Part shown: positions 35,159 to 44,057 of the stretch, piece after piece
Position numbering within the stretch: the stretch's first letter is position 1
Layout of the letters: each line of letters opens with the position of its first letter
Assembly (NCBI RefSeq): GCF_041438805.1
Contig: NZ_CP109190.1
Location: forward strand, 4,216,001-4,280,000
Direction of reading: 5' to 3'
Origin: Streptomyces sp. NBC_01707
GTDB taxonomy: Bacteria > Actinomycetota > Actinomycetes > Streptomycetales > Streptomycetaceae
DNA: 64,000 nt
Notes under the pieces: model-generated
Seen by the model: only the letters and a program-made list of their open reading frames with translations
Told to the model about the DNA's origin: nothing
Databases searched by the model: none
Made by a program: the position numbers and the translations under genes

Positions 35159-36343
35159 TCAGGGCCGGCTGCCGCGCAGCCGACGGCGGTCGTGGGCGGA
35201 CTTCGGCGGCGAGTCGGCCAGCCGGATGACCTCGCCGTCGCGCCCCGCCACCACGGGTTTCGCGGAGCGGGCCGCCTTCGCCCGGTACTGGGCCGCATCC
35301 GCCAGACGGAACAGCCGCCGGGCCGAGGTCACCGGCCCGATCGGGTCACCGGTCGACGCGATGCCGCAGGCGACCCCGTCACCCTGCTCCAACTCCGCTG
35401 CCCGGTCGCAGAGTTCGGTGGCCACCTCGATCACCTCGTCCGCGCCGGGGCCCACCGCCAGCAGGCAGAACTCGTCACCGCCGAGCCGGGCGGCGAGGGC
35501 GCCCGGCAGCATCGCACCGCACCGGGACAGCACCGAGCCGAAACGTTCCAGCAGCCGGTCGCCGACGGCGTGGCCCAGGGAGTCGTTGACCCCCTTCAGA
35601 CCGTTCAGGTCGCAGACGACCAGACTGACCACCGTGCCGTCGGCGCGGTGCATCTCCACCGCCTCGTCGAGCCGCGCGTCGACGGCCCGGCGGTTGGCGA
35701 GCCCGGTCAGCGGGTCGGTGAAGGCGAGCTTGCGGACCTCTTCGAGGCGTTCCGTCTGGGAGATACCGGCGGCGACGACGGCGGCCAGCACGGTCGCGAA
35801 GTCCGCGTCCTCCCGCCCGAACACCGGCTCCCCCACCGGGCGTGCCACATAGAGCTCACCCCAGGCCCGCCCGTGCAGGACGATCGGCGCGACCACACAG
35901 CAGCCGCGCCGGCGCCGTCGCAGGGCCGCCACCCGCTGGTGGCGGTAGACCCGCCCGTACCCGTGCGCGCCCGCCACCGCCGAATCGGCTTCGCCGTCCC
36001 CGGTGTCATCGACCGGACCGTCGGCGGTCTCCACCCAGGCGTCCGGCTCGCCGCCGCCCGCCCACCGCTCATGCAGGAACTCGGTGATCTCCGGGAACTG
36101 ATGCACCGGGTACGTCTCGTCGTCGGGGAACTCCTCCTCCCCCTCGGCCCGTTCACCCGCGTTCACCAGCACCCGCAGCCGCCCCGGCCCCCGCTCCCAC
36201 ACGGAGAGCGCGGCGAAGCTGCCGCCCAGCGCCTCGCACGCCCCCAGCGCGGCCGCCCGCCAGGACTCCGGCGGGGTGTGCGCCGCCGCCATTGCCTGTG
36301 CAAGCGAAACCACGGCCCGCAGCCGCGCATCATCACCACCCAT
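35159..36343 (-). CDS. GAF-GGDEF diguanylate cyclase
   Basis: A 394-residue soluble signalling protein. Residues about 15-195 form a GAF-like sensor domain. From about residue 205 follows the GGDEF domain with LAFTDPLTGLANRRAVDARL, VVCDLNGLKGVNDSLGH and an intact active-site motif ARLGGDEFCLL, so synthesis of c-di-GMP is expected. The inhibitory I-site (RxxD five residues before GGDEF) is absent, the corresponding residues being LPGA. c-di-GMP controls Streptomyces development through BldD. No EAL domain is attached. The mRNA appears leaderless, with an inverted repeat over the -10. Confidence 0.93.
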   Translation of the reverse strand: MGGDDARLRAVVSLAQAMAAAHTPPESWRAAALGACEALGGSFAALSVWERGPGRLRVLVNAGERAEGEEEFPDDETYPVHQFPEITEFLHERWAGGGEPDAWVETADGPVDDTGDGEADSAVAGAHGYGRVYRHQRVAALRRRRRGCCVVAPIVLHGRAWGELYVARPVGEPVFGREDADFATVLAAVVAAGISQTERLEEVRKLAFTDPLTGLANRRAVDARLDEAVEMHRADGTVVSLVVCDLNGLKGVNDSLGHAVGDRLLERFGSVLSRCGAMLPGALAARLGGDEFCLLAVGPGADEVIEVATELCDRAAELEQGDGVACGIASTGDPIGPVTSARRLFRLADAAQYRAKAARSAKPVVAGRDGEVIRLADSPPKSAHDRRRLRGSRP

Positions 36344-36360
36344 CGCTACATCTTATGTAG
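36344..36360 (-). promoter_or_regulatory. GGDEF gene promoter with palindromic operator
   Basis: Reading leftward, TAAGAT (36355-36350) is 6 nt before the ATG. CTACAT-ctt-ATGTAG (36346-36360), a 6-3-6 inverted repeat, covers it exactly. Confidence 0.55.
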
Positions 36361-36429
36361 ATTTGCGAAGTCTTGATCAGTTTGAGGCATCAAAAGTTCC
36401 GCACTGCGCGTCGGGGCGGTAACGCGCCG

Positions 36430-37242
36430 TCACTCGCCGGGCCAGTTCGGCTTCCGCTTCTCGTTGAACGCGGCCACGCCCTCCGCCCGGTCCCCGGAGA
36501 AGGCCACCGATCGCCAGGCCGCGTCCTCCACCTCCAGACCGGCCCGCAGATCGAGTCCGTGCCCGAGCCGCAGCGCACGCTTCGCGGCGCGCAGGCCCAC
36601 CGGCGAGTTGGCGGCGATCCGCCCGGCGAGCGCCAGCGCCTCGGCCCGGTCCTGCCCCTCCTCCACCAGCTCGTCGACCAGACCCAACTCCCGCGCCTCG
36701 GCAGCCTCCACCCGCCGGGCGGTGAAGACCAGCTCGGCAGCGCGCGCCGCGCCGATCCGGCGCGGCAGCAACTGCGTACCGCCGCCGCCCGGGATGACAC
36801 CGACCGAGACCTCGGGCAGCCCCACCACGGCCGTACGGTCGGCGACGATCAGATCGCAGGACAGCGCCAGCTCGAAACCGCCGCCGAGCGCGAACCCGTG
36901 CACGGCGGCGACCGTCGGCATCGGCAGGTCGAGCACGCCGGTGTAGGCGGCGCGGGCGGTGGGCCGCTGACGGACCAGCTCGGCGTCGGTGAACGAGTTC
37001 CGCTCCTTGAGATCCGCGCCCACGCAGAAGGCCCGCTCATGGCTGGAGGTGAGGACGGTGACCCGTACGTCCTGGTCGGCGGCGAGCGCGGCGCAGGCGG
37101 CCCCGATCGAGCGGGCCATGTCCGTGGACACGGCGTTCATGGCCTTGGGCCGGTCCAGGACCAGTTCGGCAACGTGCTCCTGGCCCTCATGGACCCGTAC
37201 GACGACGAACTCCCCGAACCGCTGCTCGGACGTGACGGTCAT
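36430..37242 (-). CDS. Enoyl-CoA hydratase/isomerase family protein
   Basis: A 270-residue crotonase-fold protein, probably a trimer-forming acyl-CoA hydratase of fatty-acid or amino-acid degradation. The oxyanion-hole loops AFCVGADLKE (71-80) and HGFALGGGFELALSCD (115-130) are intact, and both catalytic glutamates are present, E124 in GGGFELA and E144 in GLPEVSVGVIPGGG, supporting true hydratase activity. GGAGGGG lies 8 nt before the ATG. Neighbours (adenylate cyclase upstream, GGDEF gene downstream) do not define a pathway. Confidence 0.93.
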   Translation of the reverse strand: MTVTSEQRFGEFVVVRVHEGQEHVAELVLDRPKAMNAVSTDMARSIGAACAALAADQDVRVTVLTSSHERAFCVGADLKERNSFTDAELVRQRPTARAAYTGVLDLPMPTVAAVHGFALGGGFELALSCDLIVADRTAVVGLPEVSVGVIPGGGGTQLLPRRIGAARAAELVFTARRVEAAEARELGLVDELVEEGQDRAEALALAGRIAANSPVGLRAAKRALRLGHGLDLRAGLEVEDAAWRSVAFSGDRAEGVAAFNEKRKPNWPGE

Positions 37243-37334
37243 GGCTACACCCCTCCGGTTAACGAGCGTTACCGGAGGATCCTAGGGTCTTTCGTTCGAG
37301 AGGCCCCAGGCCGCGCCCAGGACAGGGACAGGCA

Positions 37335-38507
37335 TCAGGAGGCGCCTCGTCGCGCCAGCAGCCACGGTTCCACCACGCCGAGTCCGCGCACCGGCCGCTG
37401 CCACATCGGCTGCAGCCCGTACCGGTACTTCGGCACGACCAGCGGCTCCACACCCTCCGCGCGCTCCTTCTCGGCGGCCGCGGCCTCCTCCGCCGCCTGC
37501 GCCTCGGAGGCCGGGGCGTCGCCCGTGCGCGTCAGCTCCTCGGCGAAGGCGCCGTCCACCAGCACGGCGTCCTTCGGCGCTATCGACGTGAGCCGGCTGG
37601 CGAGGTTCACCGTCGTACCGAAGACATCGCCCATCCGGGTCGTGACCGTGCCGAACGCGATACCGACGCGCAGAGCCGGCATCGTCTCGTCCTGGGTCAT
37701 GGCCTCTATCAGGCGCAGCGCGATCTCGGCCGCCGTGCCCGCGTCGTCGGCTGCGAAGAGAACCTCGTCGCCCAGGGTTTTGATCAGCCGGCCGCCGTGC
37801 GCGGCGACCAGGTCGGCGGAGGTCGTCTCGAACGCCTCGACGAGTTCGCCGAGCTCCTCCTCCTCCAGCCGGCGGGTGAGCCGGGTGAAACCGACCAGGT
37901 CCGCGAAGCCGACGGCGAGCCTGCGGTCGACCATCTCGTCGTCGTCCGCGGCCTGCACCACGCGGCCGGTCGCGGCGGCGAGCTGGCGCCGCCAGACGTA
38001 GATGAGGAACTCCTCCAGCTCGGGCAGAAGCAGCTCGACCAGCGGGTACGTGACCTCGGTGCGGGTCATCCCGGGCTCGGGCGGCTCGGTCAGACCCTCC
38101 AGGAAGGAATCGATCTGCCACTCCGCCAGCCGGGCGGTGGTCTGCCCGGTGGACCGGGCGACCTGCACCGCCATCGGCTCGCTGAGCAGCCCGGCCTCGA
38201 CGAGTCCCGCGAGCCGCCGCAGCGCCAGCACATCCGCCTCGGTGAGCGCCTTGGCCTGCCCGATGTCGGCGAACCCCATGGCGCGCCAGAACCGGGACGC
38301 CAGGTCCATCGAGACTCCGGCGGTACGGGCCGCCTGGAACGGGGTGTAGCGACGGTCGGCACCCAGGATCAGCTGTTCCAGCCGGATCGCGAGCGGATCG
38401 TCGGTCGGTTCAGCCGTGTGGTCGACTTCGTGATGCGGTGTCGCGTGGACCGAGGGTTCCGATGGGGGCTCCGCGCCCGCGCCGGAGGTCGTGTCGTCGA
38501 CGGTCAC
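37335..38507 (-). CDS. cya: Class III adenylate cyclase
   Basis: A 390-residue soluble cyclase. The C-terminal catalytic domain (about residues 192-340) has both metal aspartates (D203 in GFADLVGFTRL and D247 in KTLGDEVLF), the purine-selecting lysine K243, and the transition-state pair N301/R305 in VNLASRL. All catalytic residues are thus in one chain, consistent with a homodimer making cAMP. Residues 38-165 form a helical domain beginning DPLAIRLEQLILGADRRYTP with a helix-turn-helix-like MerR pattern, probably regulatory. Adenylate cyclase influences germination and antibiotic production in Streptomyces. GTG start with AGGAGG 6 nt upstream. A large tandem array begins about 95 bp upstream. 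Confidence 0.95.
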   Translation of the reverse strand: MTVDDTTSGAGAEPPSEPSVHATPHHEVDHTAEPTDDPLAIRLEQLILGADRRYTPFQAARTAGVSMDLASRFWRAMGFADIGQAKALTEADVLALRRLAGLVEAGLLSEPMAVQVARSTGQTTARLAEWQIDSFLEGLTEPPEPGMTRTEVTYPLVELLLPELEEFLIYVWRRQLAAATGRVVQAADDDEMVDRRLAVGFADLVGFTRLTRRLEEEELGELVEAFETTSADLVAAHGGRLIKTLGDEVLFAADDAGTAAEIALRLIEAMTQDETMPALRVGIAFGTVTTRMGDVFGTTVNLASRLTSIAPKDAVLVDGAFAEELTRTGDAPASEAQAAEEAAAAEKERAEGVEPLVVPKYRYGLQPMWQRPVRGLGVVEPWLLARRGAS

Positions 38508-38602
38508 CAGCCGCCTCCTGCCCGTTCCCTGCGCACTGCCCTGCCGATCTGTCGGTGGATCGCCTCAACGATACGGCAGATGTGCGCTACCTCACGTCCT
38601 TA

Positions 38603-39356
38603 GGGCGTCCCGGTACGGGGTCGGCCGGGGGCAGGGGCCGTGGGCGGTTCTCCTCGGGGGTGGTTTCCACGGGGCGAAGGCCCGAGGGGCGTCCCGGTAC
38701 GGGGTCGGCCGGGGCAGGGGCCGTGGGCGGTTCTCCTCGGGGGTGGTTTCCACGGGGCGAAGGCCCGAGGGGCGTCCCGGTACGGGGTCGGCCGGGGCAG
38801 GGGCCGTGGGCGGTTCTCCTCGGGGGTGGTTTCCACGGGGCGAAGGCCCGAGGGGCGTCCCGGTACGGGGTCGGCCGGGGGCAGGGGCCGTGGGCGGTTC
38901 TCCTCGGGGGTGGTTTCCACGGGGCGAAGGCCCGAGGGGCGTCCCGGTACGGGGTCGGCCGGGGCAGGGGCCGTGGGCGGTTCTCCTCGGGGGTGGTTTC
39001 CACGGGGCGAAGGCCCGAGGGGCGTCCCGGTACGGGGTCGGCCGGGGGCAGGGGCCGTGGGCGGTTCTCCTCGGGGGTGGTTTCCACGGGGCGAAGGCCC
39101 GAGGGGCGTCCCGGTACGGGGTCGGCCGGGGGCAGGGGCCGTGGGCGGTTCTCCTCGGGGGTGGTTTCCACGGGGCGAACGCCCGAGGGGCGTCCCGGTA
39201 CGGGGTCGGCCGGGGCAGGGGCCGTGGGCGGTTCTCCTCGGGGGTGGTTTCCACGGGGCGAACGCCCGAGGGGCGTCCCGGTACGGGGTCGGCCGGGGGC
39301 AGGGGCCGTGGGCGGTTCTCCTCGGGGGTGGTTTCCACGGGGCGAAGGCCCGAGGG
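38603..39356. repeat. Nine near-identical 83/84-bp tandem repeats
   Basis: Units begin (at the GTCCCGGTACGG block) at 38607, 38691, 38774, 38857, 38941, 39024, 39108, 39192 and 39275. They differ only by four versus five G in one run (84-bp units carry five) and by GAACG instead of GAAGG in units 7 and 8. Each unit holds CTCGGG...CCCGAG and GTGG-ttt-CCAC hairpins and four G-runs suited to a G-quadruplex. The 83/84 alternation shifts the reading frame, so the array is not coding although all six frames are largely open. It separates birA (3' end) from cya (5' end). Confidence 0.95.
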
Positions 39357-39364
39357 CGCCACGT

Positions 39365-39720
39365 GGGACGACACGGGCGCGGGCCGGTACACGGGCGCAG
39401 GGCCCGTGCGGGGCTTGCGCGGGACCGACTGAACGCACGGGGGAACAGCGGGGTGCGGGCCCTGCACGCGGGTGCAGGGCCTGTGGGAGGGGCTTTCAGG
39501 CGCGGACCGGACGTCCGGGGGGAACAAGACGGGCACGGGCCGATACGCGGATGTACGGCCCGTGGGGGGCTTTCGCGGGGCGGAGACTGAGCGCCCAGGG
39601 GAACAGCCAGGCGCTCGGTCCGGTGCGCGGGGTGCAGGGGCTGTGAAGGTTTCCGTACGGCGGCTTGAGCACCCCCGGGGGAACAGCCGGGACGGGGCCC
39701 GGCGGGCGCCCGTGCGCGGT
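39365..39720. repeat. Diverged tandem units next to the 83/84-bp array
   Basis: About five degenerate units of 76-80 bp, anchored by GGGACGA at 39365 and GGGAACA at 39441, 39520, 39599 and 39679. Each has a GGGC/GGCC-rich core followed by a GGGGCTT- or GGGGCTG-type block. Parts of the unit (the GGTAC...GCAGGGCCCGTG segment) recall the homogeneous unit, so this may be an older edge of the same array. It ends one base before the birA stop codon. Confidence 0.6.
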
Positions 39721-39721
39721 T

Positions 39722-40588
39722 CTAGGTGAGGCCGCCTTCCGCGTCCCGCAGATGCACGATGTCGCCTGCCGACACCGGTTCCTGCACGCCGTCGGCCGTG
39801 GACAGGATCAGGCGGCCGTCACCGTCGATCGCCACCGCCTCCCCGACGAGCGAACGGTCGCCGGGCATCTGGGCCCGCACCCTCCTGCCCAGCGTCGCGC
39901 AGCCGGCCGCGTAAGCCGCCTGCAGGCCGCTCTGCGCCGCGTCCCCGCCGGCCGCGCGCCACTCGACGTACCAGTGGTCCAGCGAGCGCAGCACGCCGCG
40001 CAGCAGCGTCTCCCGGTCGGTGGAGACCGCGTCGGCCAGGGCGAGCGAGGCCGCCGTCGGGGCGGGCAGCTCGTCCGCACGGAGGGTGACGTTGAGGCCG
40101 ATGCCGATGACGACGCCGTCCCCGGCGCGCTCGGCGAGGATGCCGCCCGTCTTGCGTTCCTCGCCCTCCACGGTGACCAGCAGGTCGTTGGGCCACTTCA
40201 GTGCCGTGTCGACGCCCGCGGCCCGTGCCAGCCCGGTCGCGGTCGCCACCCCGGCGAGCAGCGGCAGCCAGCCCCACCGGTGGACCGGCACGTCGTCGCC
40301 GGGGGTCAGGTAGACGGAGAAGAAGAGGCCCGAGCGGGCGGGCGCCGTCCAGGACCGGTCGAGGCGACCACGGCCCGCGGTCTGCTCCTCGGCGACGAGA
40401 ACGGTCCCCTCGGTCAGCTCCGCCGCCCGTGCCGCGAGGTCCGTGTTGGTGGACCCGGTGACGTCCACGACGTCGAGCGAGGTCCACAGCCCGCCCGGCC
40501 GCAGCAGCCCGCGGCGCAGCGCGGGGACGTTCAGGGGCGGCCGGTCCAGGTCCGACCAGCGGTTCGGTGACGCATCCGAAGGTGTCAT
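39722..40588 (-). CDS. birA: Biotin-[acetyl-CoA-carboxylase] ligase
   Basis: A 288-residue biotin protein ligase that makes biotinyl-AMP and transfers biotin to the carrier-domain lysine of carboxylases. Biotin/ATP-binding motifs are GRGRLDRSW (72-80) and KWPNDLL (131-137, catalytic lysine K131). The N-terminal helix-turn-helix of the E. coli bifunctional protein is missing, so it should be a pure enzyme and not the biotin-operon repressor. It lies divergent from pccB (190 bp) and near accA2, whose product is its likely substrate. ATG at 40588 has TAGGGT 7 nt upstream. Confidence 0.94.
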   Translation of the reverse strand: MTPSDASPNRWSDLDRPPLNVPALRRGLLRPGGLWTSLDVVDVTGSTNTDLAARAAELTEGTVLVAEEQTAGRGRLDRSWTAPARSGLFFSVYLTPGDDVPVHRWGWLPLLAGVATATGLARAAGVDTALKWPNDLLVTVEGEERKTGGILAERAGDGVVIGIGLNVTLRADELPAPTAASLALADAVSTDRETLLRGVLRSLDHWYVEWRAAGGDAAQSGLQAAYAAGCATLGRRVRAQMPGDRSLVGEAVAIDGDGRLILSTADGVQEPVSAGDIVHLRDAEGGLT

Positions 40589-40601
40589 GCAAGCCACCCT
40601 A
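40589..40601 (-). promoter_or_regulatory. Leaderless-type -10 element of birA
   Basis: Reading leftward, TAGGGT lies 7 nt before the ATG at 40588. Confidence 0.5.
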
Positions 40602-40778
40602 GGTGTGGCAAACGACGCACTGCCGAACGGTATCCGCGCCGATACGCTACGGATCAGTAGCCATTCAGAACCTGATCGTCGGCTGCCGGACCGGCCGTCG
40701 TCGCGCACGCGGCCTCGCACGCAGCCGTAGAACCCACCAGTCAGTCGTCCCCGTGACCAGGCAGGGAGCCGCCACCCG

Positions 40779-42371
40779 ATGTCCGAGCCGGAAGAGATCG
40801 ACATCCACACCACCGCGGGCAAGATCGCGGACCTGCAGCGCCGTATCGACGAGGCCACGCACGCCGGCTCCGCACGCGCAGTCGAGAAGCAGCACGCCAA
40901 GGGCAAGTTGACCGCCCGCGAGCGGGTGGATCTCCTGCTCGACGAGGGTTCCTTCGTGGAGCTCGACGAGTTCGCCCGGCACCGCTCCACCAACTTCGGC
41001 ATCGAGAAGAACCGCCCGTACGGAGACGGTGTCGTCACCGGCTACGGCACGGTCGACGGCCGCCCCGTCTGCGTCTACTCGCAGGACTTCACCATCTTCG
41101 GCGGGTCGCTCGGCGAGGTCTACGGTGAGAAAATCGTCAAGGTGATGGACTTCGCGCTGAAGACCGGCTGCCCGGTCATCGGCATCAACGACGGCGGCGG
41201 CGCCCGTATCCAGGAAGGGGTCGCGGCGCTCGGCCTGTTCGCCGAGATCTTCCGCCGCAACGTGCACGCCTCGGGTGTCGTCCCGCAGATCTCGCTGATC
41301 GTCGGACCGTGCGCGGGCGGCGCGGTCTACTCCCCCGCGATCACCGACTTCACGGTCATGGTCGACCAGACCTCGCACATGTTCATCACCGGTCCTGACG
41401 TCATCAAGACCGTCACCGGCGAGGACGTCGGCTTCGAGGAGCTGGGCGGAGCCCGTACGCACAACACCACCTCGGGTGTGGCGCATCACATGGCGGGTGA
41501 CGAGAAGGACGCCATCGAGTACGTCAAGTCGCTGCTGTCGTACCTTCCGTCGAACAACCTCTCCGAGGCGCCCGCCTTCCCGGAGGAGGCGGATCTCGCG
41601 ACGACCGACGAGGACCGTGAGCTCGACACCCTCATCCCGGACTCGGCGAACCAGCCGTACGACATGCACACCGCGATCGAGCATGTGCTCGACGACGGCG
41701 AGTTCCTGGAGACGCAGGCCCTCTTCGCGCCGAACATCATCACCGGCTTCGGGCGTGTCGAGGGGTACCCCGTCGGCATCGTCGCCAACCAGCCGATGCA
41801 GTTCGCGGGTTGTCTGGACATCAACGCGAGCGAGAAGGCCGCACGCTTCGTCCGTACCTGCGACGCCTTCAACGTGCCGGTGCTGACCTTCGTCGACGTC
41901 CCCGGCTTCCTGCCGGGCGTCGACCAGGAGTACGGCGGCATCATCCGGCGCGGAGCCAAGCTGATCTACGCGTACGCGGAGGCGACCGTCCCGCTGATCA
42001 CGGTGATCACCCGCAAGGCGTTCGGCGGCGCCTACGACGTCATGGGCTCCAAGCACCTGGGCGCGGACATCAACGTCGCCTGGCCGACCGCCCAGATCGC
42101 CGTGATGGGCGCGCAGGGCGCGGTGAACATCCTGCACCGACGCACCATCGCGGCCGTCACGGACCCCGACGAGGCAGAGGCGACCCGTACCGAGCTGATC
42201 GCCGATTACGAGGACACGCTGCTCAACCCGTACGTGGCGGCCGAGCGCGGCTACGTCGACGCGGTGATCATGCCGTCCGACACCCGGGCCCACGTGGTGA
42301 AGGGCCTGCGTCAGCTGCGCACGAAGCGGGAATCACTGCCGCCGAAGAAGCACGGCAACATCCCCCTCTAG
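40779..42371 (+). CDS. pccB: Acyl-CoA (propionyl-CoA) carboxylase beta subunit
   Basis: A 530-residue carboxyltransferase subunit that moves CO2 from carboxybiotin to propionyl-CoA or acetyl-CoA, giving methylmalonyl- or malonyl-CoA. The N-terminal half has the acyl-CoA-binding [20 protein letters not shown] and [12 protein letters not shown]; the C-terminal half has [20 protein letters not shown] and [12 protein letters not shown], the carboxybiotin-side oxyanion hole. Length and motifs match actinobacterial PccB/AccB. AGGGAG lies 10 nt before the ATG. The epsilon subunit gene follows after 14 bp, so the two are co-transcribed. Confidence 0.95.
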   Translation: MSEPEEIDIHTTAGKIADLQRRIDEATHAGSARAVEKQHAKGKLTARERVDLLLDEGSFVELDEFARHRSTNFGIEKNRPYGDGVVTGYGTVDGRPVCVYSQDFTIFGGSLGEVYGEKIVKVMDFALKTGCPVIGINDGGGARIQEGVAALGLFAEIFRRNVHASGVVPQISLIVGPCAGGAVYSPAITDFTVMVDQTSHMFITGPDVIKTVTGEDVGFEELGGARTHNTTSGVAHHMAGDEKDAIEYVKSLLSYLPSNNLSEAPAFPEEADLATTDEDRELDTLIPDSANQPYDMHTAIEHVLDDGEFLETQALFAPNIITGFGRVEGYPVGIVANQPMQFAGCLDINASEKAARFVRTCDAFNVPVLTFVDVPGFLPGVDQEYGGIIRRGAKLIYAYAEATVPLITVITRKAFGGAYDVMGSKHLGADINVAWPTAQIAVMGAQGAVNILHRRTIAAVTDPDEAEATRTELIADYEDTLLNPYVAAERGYVDAVIMPSDTRAHVVKGLRQLRTKRESLPPKKHGNIPL

Positions 42372-42385
42372 AAAGGGTCCTGACC

Positions 42386-42592
42386 ATGATCAAGGTCGTA
42401 CGGGGCAACCCGACCCCGGAGGAGCTGGCCGCCGCACTGGCGGTCGTCCAGGCGCGCGCCGCGGCGACGGCTGCCGTGTCGTCCGGCGCGCCGGCGCTGC
42501 CCGAGCAGTGGTCCGACCCCGGCCGGATCGCCCGGCGGGACCGGCCTCGGCCGGGTCCGCGGTCCTGGGCACGGACGTACTGGCCCGTCTAG
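42386..42592 (+). CDS. pccE: Acyl-CoA carboxylase epsilon subunit
   Basis: A 68-residue protein with the family start IKVVRGNPTPEELAAALAVV and a basic, tryptophan-containing end (RSWARTYWP). Epsilon subunits of actinobacterial acyl-CoA carboxylases stabilise the alpha-beta complex and raise its activity. AAAGGG lies 8 nt before the ATG, 14 bp after pccB. The position directly after pccB and the motif make the call firm despite its size. Confidence 0.92.
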   Translation: MIKVVRGNPTPEELAAALAVVQARAAATAAVSSGAPALPEQWSDPGRIARRDRPRPGPRSWARTYWPV

Positions 42593-42637
42593 CGCTCGGC
42601 GGCCCGACCCGGCCGTCCCGTTCGCACAGAGCAGGCT

Positions 42638-42673
42638 CGGAGGCCCGGCCCCCCCTGGGGGACCGGGCCTCCG
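42638..42673 (+). terminator. Terminator of pccB-pccE
   Basis: An 11-bp outer stem (CGGAGGCCCGG with CCGGGCCTCCG) extended inward by a C-run facing a G-run, 45 bases after the epsilon-subunit stop. Confidence 0.88.
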
Positions 42674-42767
42674 CCGTGTCGCCACGCAGCGATCGGTCCG
42701 TACGCATCAGGGCGGCTGAGTACCCGTACTCAGGCGTCGTGACGGCGGCCGCAGCAGGATCGGGACC

Positions 42768-42896
42768 ATGCTGTGGTCCGATCCCGAGAACAAGCCCCCC
42801 AAAGAGCTGCGCGACGCCCAGGACATGATGCGGCGCGTGTGGCTGGTGCTTGCGCTCGCCATGGTGGTCGCAATGTTCGTGCTGGGCACACGCTGA
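42768..42896 (+). CDS. 42-residue single-pass membrane protein
   Basis: ATG at 42768, TGA at 42894-42896. The product begins [20 protein letters not shown] and continues with a basic turn (MRR) and one hydrophobic helix ([17 protein letters not shown]) ending in TR. AGGA stands about 8 nt upstream. The codon use is GC3-biased, the amphipathic head and clean membrane helix look genuine, and it sits between the pccE terminator and maf. Function unknown; a small regulator of a membrane complex is possible. Confidence 0.65.
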   Translation: MLWSDPENKPPKELRDAQDMMRRVWLVLALAMVVAMFVLGTR

Positions 42897-42956
42897 GGCG
42901 CCGCGGTCGTCCGCCCGTCCTGCGGACGCGTGGTCCCCCGCCGCGCCCGGCCCTTC

Positions 42957-42969
42957 TACGATGGCCGGT
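42957..42969 (+). promoter_or_regulatory. Leaderless-type -10 element of maf
   Basis: TACGAT lies 7 nt before the ATG at 42970 and there is no Shine-Dalgarno. Confidence 0.55.
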
Positions 42970-43572
42970 ATGACTGATCAGCGACGTCTCGTACTCGCCT
43001 CCGCCTCACCCGCCCGCCTCAACCTGCTGCGCCAGGCCGGGTTCGCGCCGGAGGCGATCGTCAGCGGTGTGGATGAGGACGCGCTGTCCGCCCCCACACC
43101 CGCCGAGCTGGCGCTGGTGCTCGCCGAGGCCAAGGCCGCCACCGTGGCCGCCCGCCCCGCGGTCGCGGGCGCCCTGGTCATCGGGTGCGACTCGGTCCTG
43201 GAGCTCGACGGAGAGGCGCTCGGCAAGCCGGCCGACAGCGAGGAGGCGACCGCCCGCTGGAAGTCCATGCGTGGCCGGGCCGGGATCCTGCAGACCGGCC
43301 ACAGCCTGATCGACACCGCGACCGGGCGCACGGTCTCCGCGACCGCGTCCACCGTCGTCCGTTTCGGCGAACCGACGGACGCCGAGATCGCCGCCTACGT
43401 CGCCTCGGGCGAGCCCCTCCATGTCGCGGGCGCCTTCACCCTGGACGGCCGCTCCGCCCCGTTCGTCGACTCCATCGAGGGCGACCACGGAAACGTCATC
43501 GGGCTCTCGCTGCCGCTGCTGCGCCGGCTCCTCGGCGAACTGGGACTCTCCGTCACCGACTTGTGGGTCTGA
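42970..43572 (+). CDS. maf: Maf-family nucleoside triphosphate pyrophosphatase
   Basis: A 200-residue enzyme that hydrolyses non-canonical or modified NTPs (dTTP/UTP or m7GTP type) to the monophosphate. The signature [19 protein letters not shown] starts at residue 6, the conserved Asp/Lys residues occur in [24 protein letters not shown], and the QTGHSLI block is present. The middle loop [20 protein letters not shown] confirms the family. Maf proteins also influence septum formation when overproduced. Start fixed by the [16 protein letters not shown] beginning and the -10 spacing. Confidence 0.92.
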   Translation: MTDQRRLVLASASPARLNLLRQAGFAPEAIVSGVDEDALSAPTPAELALVLAEAKAATVAARPAVAGALVIGCDSVLELDGEALGKPADSEEATARWKSMRGRAGILQTGHSLIDTATGRTVSATASTVVRFGEPTDAEIAAYVASGEPLHVAGAFTLDGRSAPFVDSIEGDHGNVIGLSLPLLRRLLGELGLSVTDLWV

Positions 43573-43586
43573 TACCCACGAACGGG

Positions 43587-44057
43587 TTACGCGGGCGCCG
43601 GAGCACCCTCTTCGGCGCCGTCATCCTTCTCGTTCGGGCTACCGGTGCCGCTCCCGTTCCCGTTCCCGTACGCGACCAGCGTGAGCACGATCAGGCCGAG
43701 CACGACCATCATGAACACGAAGGCGGCCCAGCCGATCAGGCCCACCGTCAGCGCGCCCAGTACCCCGTGCACCACGGCGCAGCTGATCAGGGCGGCCCGG
43801 CCGACACGCCCGGGAGCCCGGTCGCGGATGCCGGTCAGCAGCAGGACCAGACCGCACAGCACCAGGTACAGCCCGGCGACGCCGCCCATCGCCCACGCCC
43901 CGGCGGACATGGCGGCCGGATCCAGCCCGGCGAGTGACATCTCCTGGTTGTCGACCACCGTGGCCATGATGCCGTTGACGAGCACCATGCCCGCGGCCTC
44001 CCCGAACAGCACGATCGCGGCCACGAACGCCACCGGTCTGCGCACCACGGCGCTCAC
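43587..44057 (-). CDS. Four-helix membrane protein of unknown function
   Basis: A 156-residue protein with four transmembrane helices (about residues 8-30, 55-76, 87-108, 112-133) and a Gly/Asn/Asp/Glu-rich cytoplasmic tail (GNGNGSGTGSPNEKDD). No conserved catalytic motif. The GTG start at 44057 follows AAGGGG with almost no spacer, so the exact start is uncertain. It is convergent with maf (14 bp between stop codons) and divergent from accA2. Confidence 0.8.
   Translation of the reverse strand: MSAVVRRPVAFVAAIVLFGEAAGMVLVNGIMATVVDNQEMSLAGLDPAAMSAGAWAMGGVAGLYLVLCGLVLLLTGIRDRAPGRVGRAALISCAVVHGVLGALTVGLIGWAAFVFMMVVLGLIVLTLVAYGNGNGSGTGSPNEKDDGAEEGAPAPA

Noticed and set aside
38603..39356. CRISPR-like array
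   Set aside because: The units are directly adjacent and identical throughout; there are no unique spacers and no cas genes.
38438..39646. Long open frames on both strands across the tandem array that would encode repeats such as GRFSSGVVSTGRRPEGRPG
   Set aside because: The 83-bp units change the reading frame, all six frames are open because the sequence almost lacks A/T, and no ribosome site precedes any of them.
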